DNA of 23,894 bases, from the NCBI GenBank assembly GCA_900893395.1, contig CAAHFI010990805.1:1-23894 (forward strand), written 5' to 3'. The DNA comes from Euglena gracilis (taxonomy: Eukaryota > Euglenozoa > Euglenophyceae > Euglenales > Euglenaceae). Position 1 is the stretch's first letter. Each line of letters starts with the position of its first letter. Of the stretch, positions 9,165-20,402 are shown piece by piece. The notes below the pieces were generated by a model. It was not told the origin of the DNA and did no database searches. It saw only the letters and a program-made list of their open reading frames with translations. Made by a program: the position numbers and the translations under genes.

Positions 9165-9524
9165 AAACTCCCAATATGTTCTATTTCATCCTCAGTGTGT
9201 GACTTGAGGTCCCTGGACACACCTTCATTCCCCCAACTTTGTCACAGGTTCTCAAATGATCAATGGGAATTGTGAATTATGAATATGATATTGCGACGCA
9301 TGAATCTCAGTCCGGAGGTGTGCCTTCACAACCTTCATGCCCCCCCATCCCCGGATCTGTAGAACCTTGTGGCCCTCACCAGCTGTGTGACCACGCCCCT
9401 CATTTGGCTGCCCTTCAGGTGGCCTAGATCCACCCCCCGTTCGAGCAAATCAGGGGGGGGGTAACTATAACTGACTGACTGATCAGTTCCCCCGGACAAA
9501 ACTAGGGGGAGAACTTCATCGGGC

Positions 9525-9700
9525 TTTCTCTTGGGGTCATCATTTTTGTAGTTTGTAAAAGGTTGGTGGCGAAGGTTGGGTGTTTCGTGAGGAAACTGGG
9601 CCCCAAGCCCGCCAATGCTTTTTCAGGGGCACTCCTTTGTGTGTACAGCCAGAAAAAAACCAACTACCCGACCCCCAGAACCACCCCCGGTCGAAAATTT
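9525..9700 (+). repeat. Dispersed module copy M7, inside the insertion in the split unit
   Basis: It reads TTTGTAAAAGGTTGGTGG, GGGCCCCAAGCCCGCCAATG, CTTTTTCAGGGGCACTCC and GTGTACAGCCAGAAAAAAACC. The last three blocks are the closest match I see to the satellite stretch at 250-312 (GGCCCAAAGCCCGCCACCG, CAGCCAGAAAAACC). It shows directly that satellite and module are related. Confidence 0.8.
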
Positions 9701-9734
9701 GGGTTTCTCACCCAATTTCCTCCGAAATTTCACA

Positions 9735-10200
9735 TTCAAAATTTTTGTCATAAGTGCATTCAGATGGCTCCTACACTAGTCATATACCCCAACCCCCTCA
9801 CCCCCCCACACTCGACCAGTGTGGGCTCGGCGCCGGGCGTATTTTGGACCCATTTTGGGACCCGCATTGGCATATAGGAGGTCCCCCAAAAAACCCCCCA
9901 AAGTTGCCTTTTTTCACACCTTCCAAATTTTCACAATTTTCTCAAAGTTTTGATTCTCGCAGTTTTTTGAAGCAAAAATGCCACTGAAAATCCAAAAAAA
10001 ATTACAAGAGAAAAAATGTCAATAAAATTTGACTGTGCCAACATTTGGTGCATTTTTTTTGATTTAGCACTTTTTTTCACCACTCCTAAAAACCACAAAC
10101 ACTTAAACCTAAAATTTTTGATATTTTTCGTGAAAAATTTGTAACCCAGACAGACATTGTCAAGGCCCACGGCCAGCGATGGGGGGTTTGGTGGCCTATG
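9735..10200. other. AT-rich part of the insertion, no gene seen
   Basis: It contains one perfect 8 bp hairpin near 9806 (CCCACACT, loop CGACC, AGTGTGGG). From about 9900 to 10140 it is dominated by T and A runs. The T-run and CCAAATTTTC pattern vaguely recalls the satellite stretch around 950, too weakly to call homology. I see no coding signal. Confidence 0.5.
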
Positions 10201-10201
10201 T

Positions 10202-10238
10202 CCACCGCGGTGGGGGGGGGGGCTGCGCCCCCCCCCCC
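10202..10238 (+). other. Palindrome followed by a G11/C11 hairpin
   Basis: CCACCGCGGTGG (10202-10213) is its own reverse complement. Overlapping its end, eleven Gs (10212-10222), loop CTGCG, and eleven Cs (10228-10238) form a perfect GC-only stem. This kind of sequence is prone to replication slippage and to sequencing error. Confidence 0.85.
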
Positions 10239-10299
10239 GCGCCCCCCCCATTATCACTACCCATTGTTGCAAAAAAAACGGAAGCCGAGACTGGACATT

Positions 10300-10460
10300 T
10301 ACCTACCCCCCCACACCCCCCACACTCCCCTCACACCCCCCACACCCCACACACCCCCCGCACACCCCCCTCACACCCCCCCACACCCCCCACACCCCAC
10401 CACCCCCACCCCCCACCCACCACACCCCCACCCCACCACACCCCCCACCCCCCAACACAT
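10300..10460 (+). repeat. CACCCC-rich simple sequence
   Basis: About 160 bases are almost only C and A on this strand, as irregular CACACCCCCC-like words. The other strand is correspondingly G-rich, with many runs of four or more Gs, so G-quadruplexes (or i-motifs on this strand) are possible. The proline/histidine-rich frames crossing it are artefacts of composition. Array B resumes directly after it. Confidence 0.92.
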
Positions 10461-10463
10461 TTG

Positions 10464-13400
10464 ACCAGTGTGGCTCCATTTTTTGCAATATATGGGGCCC
10501 CAAGCCCGCCACCGCTTTTTCCAGGGTCACTCTTTTGTGTGAACAGCCAGAAAAAACCAACAACGTCGATCTCCCCCCGGACCCCACTCCCAGCAAAAGT
10601 TGGTCACCCATTGCTTTCCAAAATTGCACGTTCGAGATTTTTTCAAACGGTGGTGATGTGCGTGTGTGTGTTTAGGTGTAACCTTTTTCGGCCAATAGTG
10701 GGAACTGGGGCATCAGCCCTCGGATCCCACGAATTTCGCCTGGCGCTCTGTCCCGCTCCAGGCGAAAGTGAAAGTGAAAAGTGAAACTCACAACTGTCGA
10801 CGTGGGTGTGTCAGGACCCAGCCCGCCAATATTTTTTTGATACATTTCATCATTTGAGTATTTATTCTTTTTGAGCCATGATCTGACCCGGTGATGGCCC
10901 CCCCCCAGGCACATCCAAAGGGACGTCCTTTGGATTTTGCCTGTCTTTTCAAGCAAGTTGGAGCAGGATTGGACAAAATACGAGCTTTCTTGTTTTGGGC
11001 ATCGGCTCTCCGGGAATTATTTTTTTGCTGTTTTTTTTTGAGGTCAGAATGACATGAAAACCCCCGGACTTACCCCCCCCACATTCAAAATCACCGACAA
11101 AAACTCTTAGATCATGGTAACCCCCCAAATAACATCCCCAGGGGATTATTTTTTTCGCCTGAAGCCCCGGCTCGAGGGGGGGGGTATTATTTCCCAAAAA
11201 TTTTCGAAATTTTCCGAAGTTCCGTAGGAGCAAAAACAGCGCCAAAAGCCCCCCTTTGCATTCCTTAGGCACCATTGGGACACATTGCGGAAAAATGTGT
11301 GTGCGGCCAGAAAACACCAACTCCCCCCCCGGACCCCCCGTCCTCCCCGGACCCCCACGGACCCCCCCCCGCGAAGGTGAAAGTCCCCCCGCCAACCTTT
11401 GATGCTTTCCAGCCCCCAATGCTTTTCATTTCACCTTGCATGATTTGCGTGAACGGCCAGATTGGGATGCAACCTACAGCCCGGACCCTCCGACCAAAGG
11501 CATTCATTTCAAGTTTTTCAACTTCCCAAACCTCAAGCGGGTGAGCAATGTTCCCAAGGGAGAAGAGTCAACCAGTGTGGGCTCCATTTTTTGCAATATA
11601 TGTGGCCCAAAGCCCGCCACCGCTTTTTCTAGGGTCACTCTTATGTGTGAACAGCCAGAAAAAACCAACAACGTCGATCTCCCCCCGGACCCACTCCCGG
11701 CAAAAGTTGGTCACCCATTGCTTTCCAAAATTGCACGTTCGAGATTTTTTCAAACGGTGGTGATGTGCGTGTGTGTGTTTAGGTGTAACCTTTTTCGGCC
11801 AATAGTGGGAACTGGGGCATCAGCCCTCGGATCCCACGAATTTCGCCTGGCGCTCTGTCCCGCTCCAGGCGAAAGCGAAAGTGAAAAGTGAAACTCACAA
11901 CTGTCGACGTGGGTGTGTCAGGACCCAGCCCGCCAATATTTTTTTGATACATTTCATCATTTGAGTATTTATTCTTTTTGAGCCATGATCTGACCCGGTG
12001 ATGGCCCCCCCCCAGGCACATCCAAAGGGACGTCCTTTGGATTTTGCCTGTCTTTTCAAGCAAGTTGGAGCAGGATTGGACAAAATACGAGCTTTCTTGT
12101 TTTGGGCATCGGCTCTCCCGGGAATTATTTTTTTGCTGTTTTTTTTTGAGGTCAGAATGACATGAAAACCCCCGGACTTACCCCCCCCCACATTCAAAAT
12201 CACCGACAAAAACTCTTAATCATGGTAACCCCCCAAATAACATCCCCCAGGGGATTATTTTTTTCGCCTGAAGCCCCGGCTCGAGGGGGGGGTATTATTT
12301 CCCAAAAATTTTCGAAATTTTCCGAAGTTCCGTAGGAGCAAAAACAGCGCCAAAAGCCCCCTTTGCATTCCTTAGGCACCATTGGGACACATTGCGGAAA
12401 AATGTGTGTGCGGCCAGAAAACACCAACTCCCCCCCCCGGACCCCCCGTCCTCCCCGGACCCCCCACGGACCCCCCCCCGCGAAGGTGAAAGTCCCCCGC
12501 CAACCTTTGATGCTTTCCAGCCCCCAATGCTTTTCATTTCACCTTGCATGATTTGCGTGAACGGCCAGATTGGGATGCAACCTACAGCCCGGACCCTCCG
12601 ACCAAAGGCATTCATTTCAAGTTTTTCAACTTCCCAAACCTCAAGCGGGTGAGCAATGTTCCCAAGGGAGAAGAGTCAACCAGTGTGGGCTCCATTTTTT
12701 GCAATATATGTGGCCCAAAGCCCGCCACCGCTTTTCTAGGGTCACTCTTATGTGTGAACAGCCAGAAAAAACCAACAACGTCGATCTCCCCCGGACCCCA
12801 CTCCCGGCAAAAGTTGGTCACCCATTGCTTTCCAAAATTGCACGTTCGAGATTTTTTCAAACGGTGGTGATGTGCGTGTGTGTGTTTAGGTGTAACCTTT
12901 TTCGGCCAATAGTGGGAACTGGGGCATCAGCCCTCGGATCCCACGAATTTCGCCTGGCGCTCTGTCCCGCTCCAGGCGAAAGTGAAAGTGAAAAGTGAAA
13001 CTCACAACTGTCGACGTGGGTGTGTCAGGACCCAGCCCGCCAATATTTTTTTGATACATTTCATCATTTGAGTATTTATTCTTTTGAGCCATGATCTGAC
13101 CCGGTGATGGCCCCCCCCCCAGGCACATCCAAAGGGACGTCCTTTGGATTTTGCCTGTCTTTTCAAGCAAGTTGGAGCAGGATTGGACAAAATACGAGCT
13201 TTCTTGTTTTGGGCATCGGCTCTCCCGGGAATTATTTTTTTGCTGTTTTTTTTTGAGGTCAGAATGACATGAAAACCCCCGGACTTACCCCCCCCCACAT
13301 TCAAAATCACCGACAAAAACTCTTAATCATGGTAACCCCCCAAATAACATCCCCAGGGGATTATTTTTTTCGCCTGAAGCCCCGGCTCGAGGGGGGGGGT

Positions 13401-16400
13401 ATTATTTCCCAAAAATTTTCGAAATTTTCCGAAGTTCCGTAGGAGCAAAAACAGCGCCAAAAGCCCCCCTTTGCATTCCTTAGGCACCATTGGGACACAT
13501 TGCGGAAAAATGTGTGTGCGGCCAGAAAACACCAACTCCCCCCCCCGGACCCCCCGTCCTCCCCGGACCCCCACGGACCCCCCCCCCGCGAAGGTGAAAG
13601 TCCCCCGCCAACCTTTGATGCTTTCCAGCCCCCAATGCTTTTCATTTCACCTTGCATGATTTGCGTGAACGGCCAGATTGGGATGCAACCTACAGCCCGG
13701 ACCCTCCGACCAAAGGCATTCATTTCAAGTTTTTCAACTTCCCAAACCTCAAGCGGGTGAGCAATGTTCCCAAGGGAGAAGAGTCAACCAGTGTGGGCTC
13801 CATTTTTTGCAATATATGTGGCCCAAAGCCCGCCACCGCTTTTTCTAGGGTCACTCTTATGTGTGAACAGCCAGAAAAAACCAACAACGTCGATCTCCCC
13901 CGGACCCCACTCCCGGCAAAAGTTGGTCACCCATTGCTTTCCAAAATTGCACGTTCGAGATTTTTTCAAACGGTGGTGATGTGCGTGTGTGTGTTTAGGT
14001 GTAACCTTTTTCGGCCAATAGTGGGAACTGGGGCATCAGCCCTCGGATCCCACGAATTTCGCCTGGCGCTCTGTCCCGCTCCAGGCGAAAGTGAAAGTGA
14101 AAAGTGAAACTCACAACTGTCGACGTGGGTGTGTCAGGACCCAGCCCGCCAATATTTTTTTGATACATTTCATCATTTGAGTATTTATTCTTTTTGAGCC
14201 ATGATCTGACCCGGTGATGGCCCCCCCCCCAGGCACATCCAAAGGGACGTCCTTTGGATTTTGCCTGTCTTTTCAAGCAAGTTGGAGCAGGATTGGACAA
14301 AATACGAGCTTTCTTGTTTTGGGCATCGGCTCTCCCGGGAATTATTTTTTTGCTGTTTTTTTTTGAGGTCAGAATGACATGAAAACCCCCGGACTTACCC
14401 CCCCCACATTCAAAATCACCGACAAAAACTCTTAATCATGGTAACCCCCCAAATAACATCCCCAGGGGATTATTTTTTTCGCCTGAAGCCCCGGCTCGAG
14501 GGGGGGGGTATTATTTCCCAAAAATTTTCGAAATTTTCCGAAGTTCCGTAGGAGCAAAAACAGCGCCAAAAGCCCCCCTTTGCATTCCTTAGGCACCATT
14601 GGGACACATTGCGGAAAAATGTGTGTGCGGCCAGAAAACACCAACTCCCCCCCCGGACCCCCCGTCCTCCCCGGACCCCCACGGACCCCCCCCCCGCGAA
14701 GGTGAAAGTCCCCCGCCAACCTTTGATGCTTTCCAGCCCCCAATGCTTTTCATTTCACCTTGCATGATTTGCGTGAACGGCCAGATTGGGATGCAACCTA
14801 CAGCCCGGACCCTCCGACCAAAGGCATTCATTTCAAGTTTTTCAACTTCCCAAACCTCAAGCGGGTGAGCAATGTTCCCAAGGGAGAAGAGTCAACCAGT
14901 GTGGGCTCCATTTTTTGCAATATATGTGGCCCAAAGCCCGCCACCGCTTTTTCTAGGGTCACTCTTATGTGTGAACAGCCAGAAAAAACCAACAACGTCG
15001 ATCTCCCCCGGACCCCACTCCCGGCAAAAGTTGGTCACCCATTGCTTTCCAAAATTGCACGTTCGAGATTTTTTCAAACGGTGGTGATGTGCGTGTGTGT
15101 GTTTAGGTGTAACCTTTTTCGGCCAATAGTGGGAACTGGGGCATCAGCCCTCGGATCCCACGAATTTCGCCTGGCGCTCTGTCCCGCTCCAGGCGAAAGC
15201 GAAAGTGAAAAGTGAAACTCACAACTGTCGACGTGGGTGTGTCAGGACCCAGCCCGCCAATATTTTTTTGATACATTTCATCATTTGAGTATTTATTCTT
15301 TTTGAGCCATGATCTGACCCGGTGATGGCCCCCCCCCAGGCACATCCAAAGGGACGTCCTTTGGATTTTGCCTGTCTTTTCAAGCAAGTTGGAGCAGGAT
15401 TGGACAAAATACGAGCTTTCTTGTTTTGGGCATCGGCTCTCCCGGGAATTATTTTTTTGCTGTTTTTTTTTTGAGGTCAGAATGACATGAAAACCCCCGG
15501 ACTTACCCCCCCCCCACATTCAAAATCACCGACAAAAACTCTTAACATCATGGTAACCCCCCAAATAACATCCCCCAGGGGATTATTTTTTTCGCCTGAA
15601 GCCCCGGCTCGAGGGGGGGGGTATTATTTCCCAAAAATTTTCGAAATTTTCCGAAGTTCCGTAGGAGCAAAAACAGCGCCAAAAGCCCCCCTTTGCATTC
15701 CTTAGGCACCATTGGGACACATTGCGGAAAAATGTGTGTGCGGCCAGAAAACACCAACTCCCCCCCCGGACCCCCCGTCCTCCCCGGACCCCCCACGGAC
15801 CCCCCCCCGCGAAGGTGAAAGTCCCCCCGCCAACCTTTGATGCTTTCCAGCCCCCAATGCTTTTCATTTCACCTTGCATGATTTGCGTGAACGGCCAGAT
15901 TGGGATGCAACCTACAGCCCGGACCCTCCGACCAAAGGCATTCATTTCAAGTTTTTCAACTTCCCAAACCTCAAGCGGGTGAGCAATGTTCCCAAGGGAG
16001 AAGAGTCAACCAGTGTGGGCTCCATTTTTTGCAATATATGTGGCCCAAAGCCCGCCACCGCTTTTTCTAGGGTCACTCTTATGTGTGAACAGCCAGAAAA
16101 AACCAACAACGTCGATCTCCCCCCGGACCCCACTCCCGGCAAAAGTTGGCCACCCATTGCTTTCCAAAATTGCACGTTCGAGATTTTTTCAAACGGTGGT
16201 GATGTGCGTGTGTGTGTTTAGGTGTAACCTTTTTCGGCCAATAGTGGGAACTGGGGCATCAGCCCTCGGATCCCACGAATTTCGCCTGGCGCTCTGTCCC
16301 GCTCCAGGCGAAAGCGAAAGTGAAAAGTGAAACTCACAACTGTCGACGTGGGTGTGTCAGGACCCAGCCCGCCAATATTTTTTTGATACATTTCATCATT

Positions 16401-18025
16401 TGAGTATTTATTCTTTTTGAGCCATGATCTGACCCGGTGATGGCCCCCCCCCAGGCACATCCAAAGGGACGTCCTTTGGATTTTGCCTGTCTTTTCAAGC
16501 AAGTTGGAGCAGGATTGGACAAAATACGAGCTTTCTTGTTTTGGGCATCGGCTCTCCCGGGAATTATTTTTTTGCTGTTTTTTTTTTGAGGTCAGAATGA
16601 CATGAAAACCCCCGGACTTACCCCCCCCCACATTCAAAATCACCGACAAAAACTCTTAACATCATGGTAACCCCCCAAATAACATCCCCCAGGGGATTAT
16701 TTTTTTCGCCTGAAGCCCCGGCTCGAGGGGGGGGGTATTATTTCCCAAAAATTTTCGAAATTTTCCGAAGTTCCGTAGGAGCAAAAACAGCGCCAAAAGC
16801 CCCCCTTTGCATTCCTTAGGCACCATTGGGACACATTGCGGAAAAATGTGTGTGCGGCCAGAAAACACCAACTCCCCCCCCGGACCCCCCGTCCTCCCCG
16901 GACCCCCACGGACCCCCCCCCCCGCGAAGGTGAAAGTCCCCCCGCCAACCTTTGATGCTTTCCAGCCCCCAATGCTTTTCATTTCACCTTGCATGATTTG
17001 CGTGAACGGCCAGATTGGGATGCAACCTACAGCCCGGACCCTCCGACCAAAGGCATTCATTTCAAGTTTTTCAACTTCCCAAACCTCAAGCGGGTGAGCA
17101 ATGTTCCCAAGGGAGAAGAGTCAACCAGTGTGGGCTCCATTTTTTGCAATATATGTGGCCCAAAGCCCGCCACCGCTTTTTCTAGGGTCACTCTTATGTG
17201 TGAACAGCCAGAAAAAACCAACAACGTCGATCTCCCCCCGGACCCCACTCCCGGCAAAAGTTGGCCACCCATTGCTTTCCAAAATTGCACGTTCGAGATT
17301 TTTTCAAACGGTGGTGATGTGCGTGTGTGTGTTTAGGTGTAACCTTTTTCGGCCAATAGTGGGAACTGGGGCATCAGCCCTCGGATCCCACGAATTTCGC
17401 CTGGCGCTCTGTCCCGCTCCAGGCGAAAGCGAAAGTGAAAAGTGAAACTCACAACTGTCGACGTGGGTGTGTCAGGACCCAGCCCGCCAATATTTTTTGA
17501 TACATTTCATCATTTGAGTATTTATTCTTTTTGAGCCATGATCTGACCCGGTGATGGCCCCCCCCCCCAGGCACATCCAAAGGGACGTCCTTTGGATTTT
17601 GCCTGTCTTTTCAAGCAAGTTGGAGCAGGATTGGACAAAATACGAGCTTTCTTGTTTTGGGCATCGGCTCTCCCGGGAATTATTTTTTTGCTGTTTTTTT
17701 TTTTGAGGTCAGAATGACATGAAAACCCCCGGACTTACCCCCCCCCACATTCAAAATCACCGACAAAAACTCTTAGATCATGGTAACCCCCCAAATAACA
17801 TCCCCCAGGGGATTATTTTTTTCGCCTGAAGCCCCGGCTCGAGGGGGGGGGTATTATTTCCCAAAAATTTTCCAAATTTTCCGAAGTTCCGTAGGAGCAA
17901 AAACAGCGCCAAAAGCCCCCCTTTGCATTCCTTAGGCACACATTGCGGAAAAATGTGTGTGCGGCCAGAAAACACCAACTCCCCCCCCGGACCCCCCGTC
18001 CTCCCCGGACCCCCCACGGACCCCC
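10464..18025 (+). repeat. Satellite array B, ~1.11 kb tandem unit, about 6.8 copies
   Basis: This is the same unit and orientation as array A. The landmark GTGTAACCTTTTTCGG starts at 10676, 11783, 12890, 13999, 15107, 16222 and 17337 (periods 1107, 1107, 1109, 1108, 1115, 1115). The left edge is abrupt, at GACCAGTGTGG after a C/A-rich tract. The right edge lies in a C run near 18025, where the same dispersed module follows as after array A. The final unit shares array A's private last-unit changes (short GGCACACATTG near 17935, TTCCAAATTTT near 17870). It is non-coding as far as can be seen. Confidence 0.97.
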
Positions 18026-18034
18026 CACCCCCCT

Positions 18035-18300
18035 GTTTTTTTCAGCTAATAGGGGGCTCTGGGGCATCATCCCTCGGCCCCCTTGGCTGTTTCCCGAATG
18101 GAAACGACCCAAGGTGCCATTATAAAGTTAGTAAAAGGTTGGGGAGCGGTGGCAAAGGGTTGGCAGTTTCGGGCGAAAAAAAATTGGGCCCCGAGCCGGC
18201 CAACGCTTTTTCAGGGCCCCTCTTTGTGTGCGCGGCCAGAAAACACCCCCCCCCGACCCCCCGCCCCCCCCCCCTGACCCCCCGGACCCCCCGGACCCCC
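18035..18300 (+). repeat. Dispersed module copy M1', duplicate of M1
   Basis: This is identical to M1 at 4460-4720 apart from C-run and A-run lengths, and lies within the duplicated flank. It abuts the right end of array B just as M1 abuts array A. Confidence 0.85.
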
Positions 18301-18351
18301 TCCCTGCGTGGGGGGTGGAGGTTGGAATTGCCTCCCCAAGAACTACCCAAA

Positions 18352-18735
18352 AGGTTCCATCCACTTTCTGGACACTTTCTATTTCTATTGCTCTCCTGTT
18401 GATGACCTGTACGGTATTCGCTGTACGTTAGCAGTCATATTTCTAACAATTCATGAAACGTTGATAGCTAATGAACTTACTTGGGCTCGGTGCTTGCATC
18501 ACAAAGCAAATTTTTCACGGTCGTTTTTTTTTATACCAAAAAGCACCCAAAGCGGATGCATTTTCAGCCTCCTAAAAAGAGACTCTTTCATCGCACTTCC
18601 CCATCAGCCACAAAAGTTTCGGACGGGGCTAGCTGGCTTTTTATTGAAGAACAATATTTCAACAGGCGCATTCTTGCCATTCGCAAATTCACAGTGCATT
18701 ACTAAGGCACCATTGGGACACGCTGCGGAGAAAGT
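18352..18735 (+). repeat. Element B, copy 2
   Basis: This copy lies within the duplicated flank and reads identical to 4772-5155 at an offset of 13,580 bases. Confidence 0.85.
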
Positions 18736-19066
18736 GGGTAGGTTTGTTCAGCGGCAGCCGACCGGGCCACCTAAAAGCTTGGGCAAAGGGGATCAATACC
18801 TTGACGTGTTCTTTGGGGCATGCGGGTGCTTAAAACTTGGGGTAAGTCGAGGGCACCTTTGCTTGCGTCGCCGACTTTGTTGCCGCATCGCAGTGCTTGG
18901 ACCAAAAAAAAAGCTTGGACCAACTCCGGAACTCTTGATCCTTTGGGATGCAGGACCTGACAATTGTATCGATGGATAGAGAATCTTCTCAGGAACAACA
19001 TATGTTGTCTGCATACGCTGTTTCTTTCAGCTTTGCCATTTCCACTTATCATCGCCGAGATTAATA

Positions 19067-19207
19067 ATGGGTGAATCCTTCCGATTCTTCTCGTTTGGAC
19101 GGGAAGACTCAGAAGGATTGGCCCCAATTGAGTCCGGGTGCCTTGGACCCAAGCTCGGAAATGTCCACCCCAAGGATCTAAATTGTCGGATTGCTCTTGT
19201 TACCAAG
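19067..19207 (+). CDS. Possible coding exon, weak PA-domain resemblance (copy 2)
   Basis: This is an exact duplicate of 5487-5627 with the same acceptor-like TTTCTTTCAG (19021-19030) and donor-like GTGTGT after AAG at 19207. Because the duplication is so recent, identity with copy 1 is no evidence for selection. If the exon is real, at most one copy is likely to keep the rest of the gene; no continuation is visible in either 5' to 3' context. Confidence 0.2.
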
Positions 19208-19737
19208 GTGTGTTGGTTTCCAAGGTGTTTTCATTCTCCATGACCAGAATTTAAATAATTGAACAATCTTCGGTGTTTTTCATCTTTGAATGTTTTGTGC
19301 CTGGCCACACTTATTTCAAAAGGAAAAAGGCCAGAGTTTTTCATGCACCTTCCCGCGCAAGAGAATTGCGCAGTTTTTTTTGTTGCAAATTTCGCACGAA
19401 AAACTGTGCAACCATTTGTTTTCGACGCTTTTTGTGATTTTGGTGACCCCAAAAACGGGGGGGGTTCCCAACTTGCCCTGAACTTTTTCAACCAACGTTG
19501 CACCAGCGTTTTTCCTGTGGTTTCCTCCCCTTTTCCTTTTAAATTTGGGGCCACGACGGCCAAAATGTCCCTCAAATTGGGAAAATCGAGTTTCGTAAAA
19601 CGAAAAATTAAGCCAAATGACCCACTTTTTTGGATTCAGCACCCTCAAAAACCTGTGTCTGGTACATTTTTTGGCCCCCCAACTCCCGGGTAACCCAGAA
19701 ATTTTAAGCGACTTCCCTGATTTTAAGCAGCTTTTGG

Positions 19738-20219
19738 CGGCCGTTTGCCAAGTTTTTGGTGGCCGGCCACCAACAGTGGGCGAGGTTTTCGGAACCGCCG
19801 CCCTCGAAAACCCCCTGCCGGAGCACACTAGGTGGACCGAACCACGCACCAATCGGTGATGTGCCACCCCCCCATTCCCGGAATATTCGACCGGCAAGAT
19901 AATTCCCTGGGGCCGTTTGCCGGCCCTGGGTGGTCGGCCACCAAAAATGGACGACGTTTTTGGAACCGCCGACCTCAAAAACCCCCTTACGGAGCACATC
20001 AGGTGGCCCAAACCACGCACCGAGTCGGAGATATGGCACCCCTGCCTCTCTGGGATTTTTGAGGCATTTGGGATGTGAGCCTGAAAATTGCCGGGGGCTG
20101 TTTGCTCGTTCTCGGTGGTCGGCCACCAAAAACGGACGATCTTTTTGGAACCGCCGACCTCAAAAACCCCCTGCCGGAGCACATTAGGTGGCCCCGACAG
20201 CACGCCCAACCGAGGGTAC
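19738..20219 (+). repeat. Three tandem copies of a ~171-185 bp repeat
   Basis: Each copy starts near CCGTTTGCC or CTGTTTGC, has GGTGG(C/T)CGGCCACCAA (starts 19758, 19929, 20114), then GGAACCGCCG, CTCAAAAACCCCC, CGGAGCACA, TAGGTGG or CAGGTGG, and an ACGC.CC.A end. Spacings are 171 and 185. The first copy's GGTGGCCGGCCACC (19758-19771) is a perfect 14 bp palindrome; the others keep it except for one base. A long open frame on the other strand crosses all three copies and continues into the duplicated flank, so it is not a gene. Confidence 0.9.
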
Positions 20220-20402
20220 GGGGTCCTTAGTAGTTTTCAACAGTCTTTTACCAAGGCAAAAAAAAAGGAGGGGGAATCTCTAGTTTTGAGCACTCAAATT
20301 TTCTGGTTCTTTCGTGAGCTCATTGATCGAAAATGACTCGTTGCCTGGGTTTTTGGGGGTGTTGATTCCAAAAAAATGGGTCATTTTGCCTATTTTTTTG
20401 TT

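Larger units (their letters stand above)
9165..10463 (+). other. ~1.3 kb insertion splitting a satellite unit
   Basis: Left of it a satellite unit stops at GAGAAGAGTCAA; right of it the same unit resumes at ACCAGTGTGGCTCC, so the satellite is continuous across the gap. The insert is a composite. It holds a unique part with short palindromes (9433-9515), module M7 (9525-9700), an AT-rich stretch with many T runs (9880-10150), a G11/C11 hairpin (10202-10238) and a CACCCC-rich tract (10300-10460). GACCAGTGTGGGCTC, nearly the sequence at the right junction, also occurs inside it at about 9813. No transposase is visible. Confidence 0.7.
18026..19709 (+). repeat. Duplicated array flank, copy 2
   Basis: This is the second copy of 4451-6126, at the right end of array B. 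It contains a dispersed module (18035-18300), a B element (18350-18735) and the same possible exon (19067-19207). It ends at ATTTTAAGC (19701-19709). The sequence beyond is unrelated to what follows copy 1, and a second ATTTTAAGC lies only 19 bases further on. Confidence 0.95.

Noticed and set aside
11436-11891. 151-codon plus-strand frame in satellite units (also 13652, 14760)
   Set aside because: Same reasoning: it joins different frames in different units after run-length changes, has a proline- and cysteine-biased composition, and covers parts homologous to a non-coding module.
19316-20209. 297-codon minus-strand frame
   Set aside because: It runs from the tandem ~180 bp repeats into the duplicated flank, where copy 1 does not keep it open; repeats with few stops explain its length.
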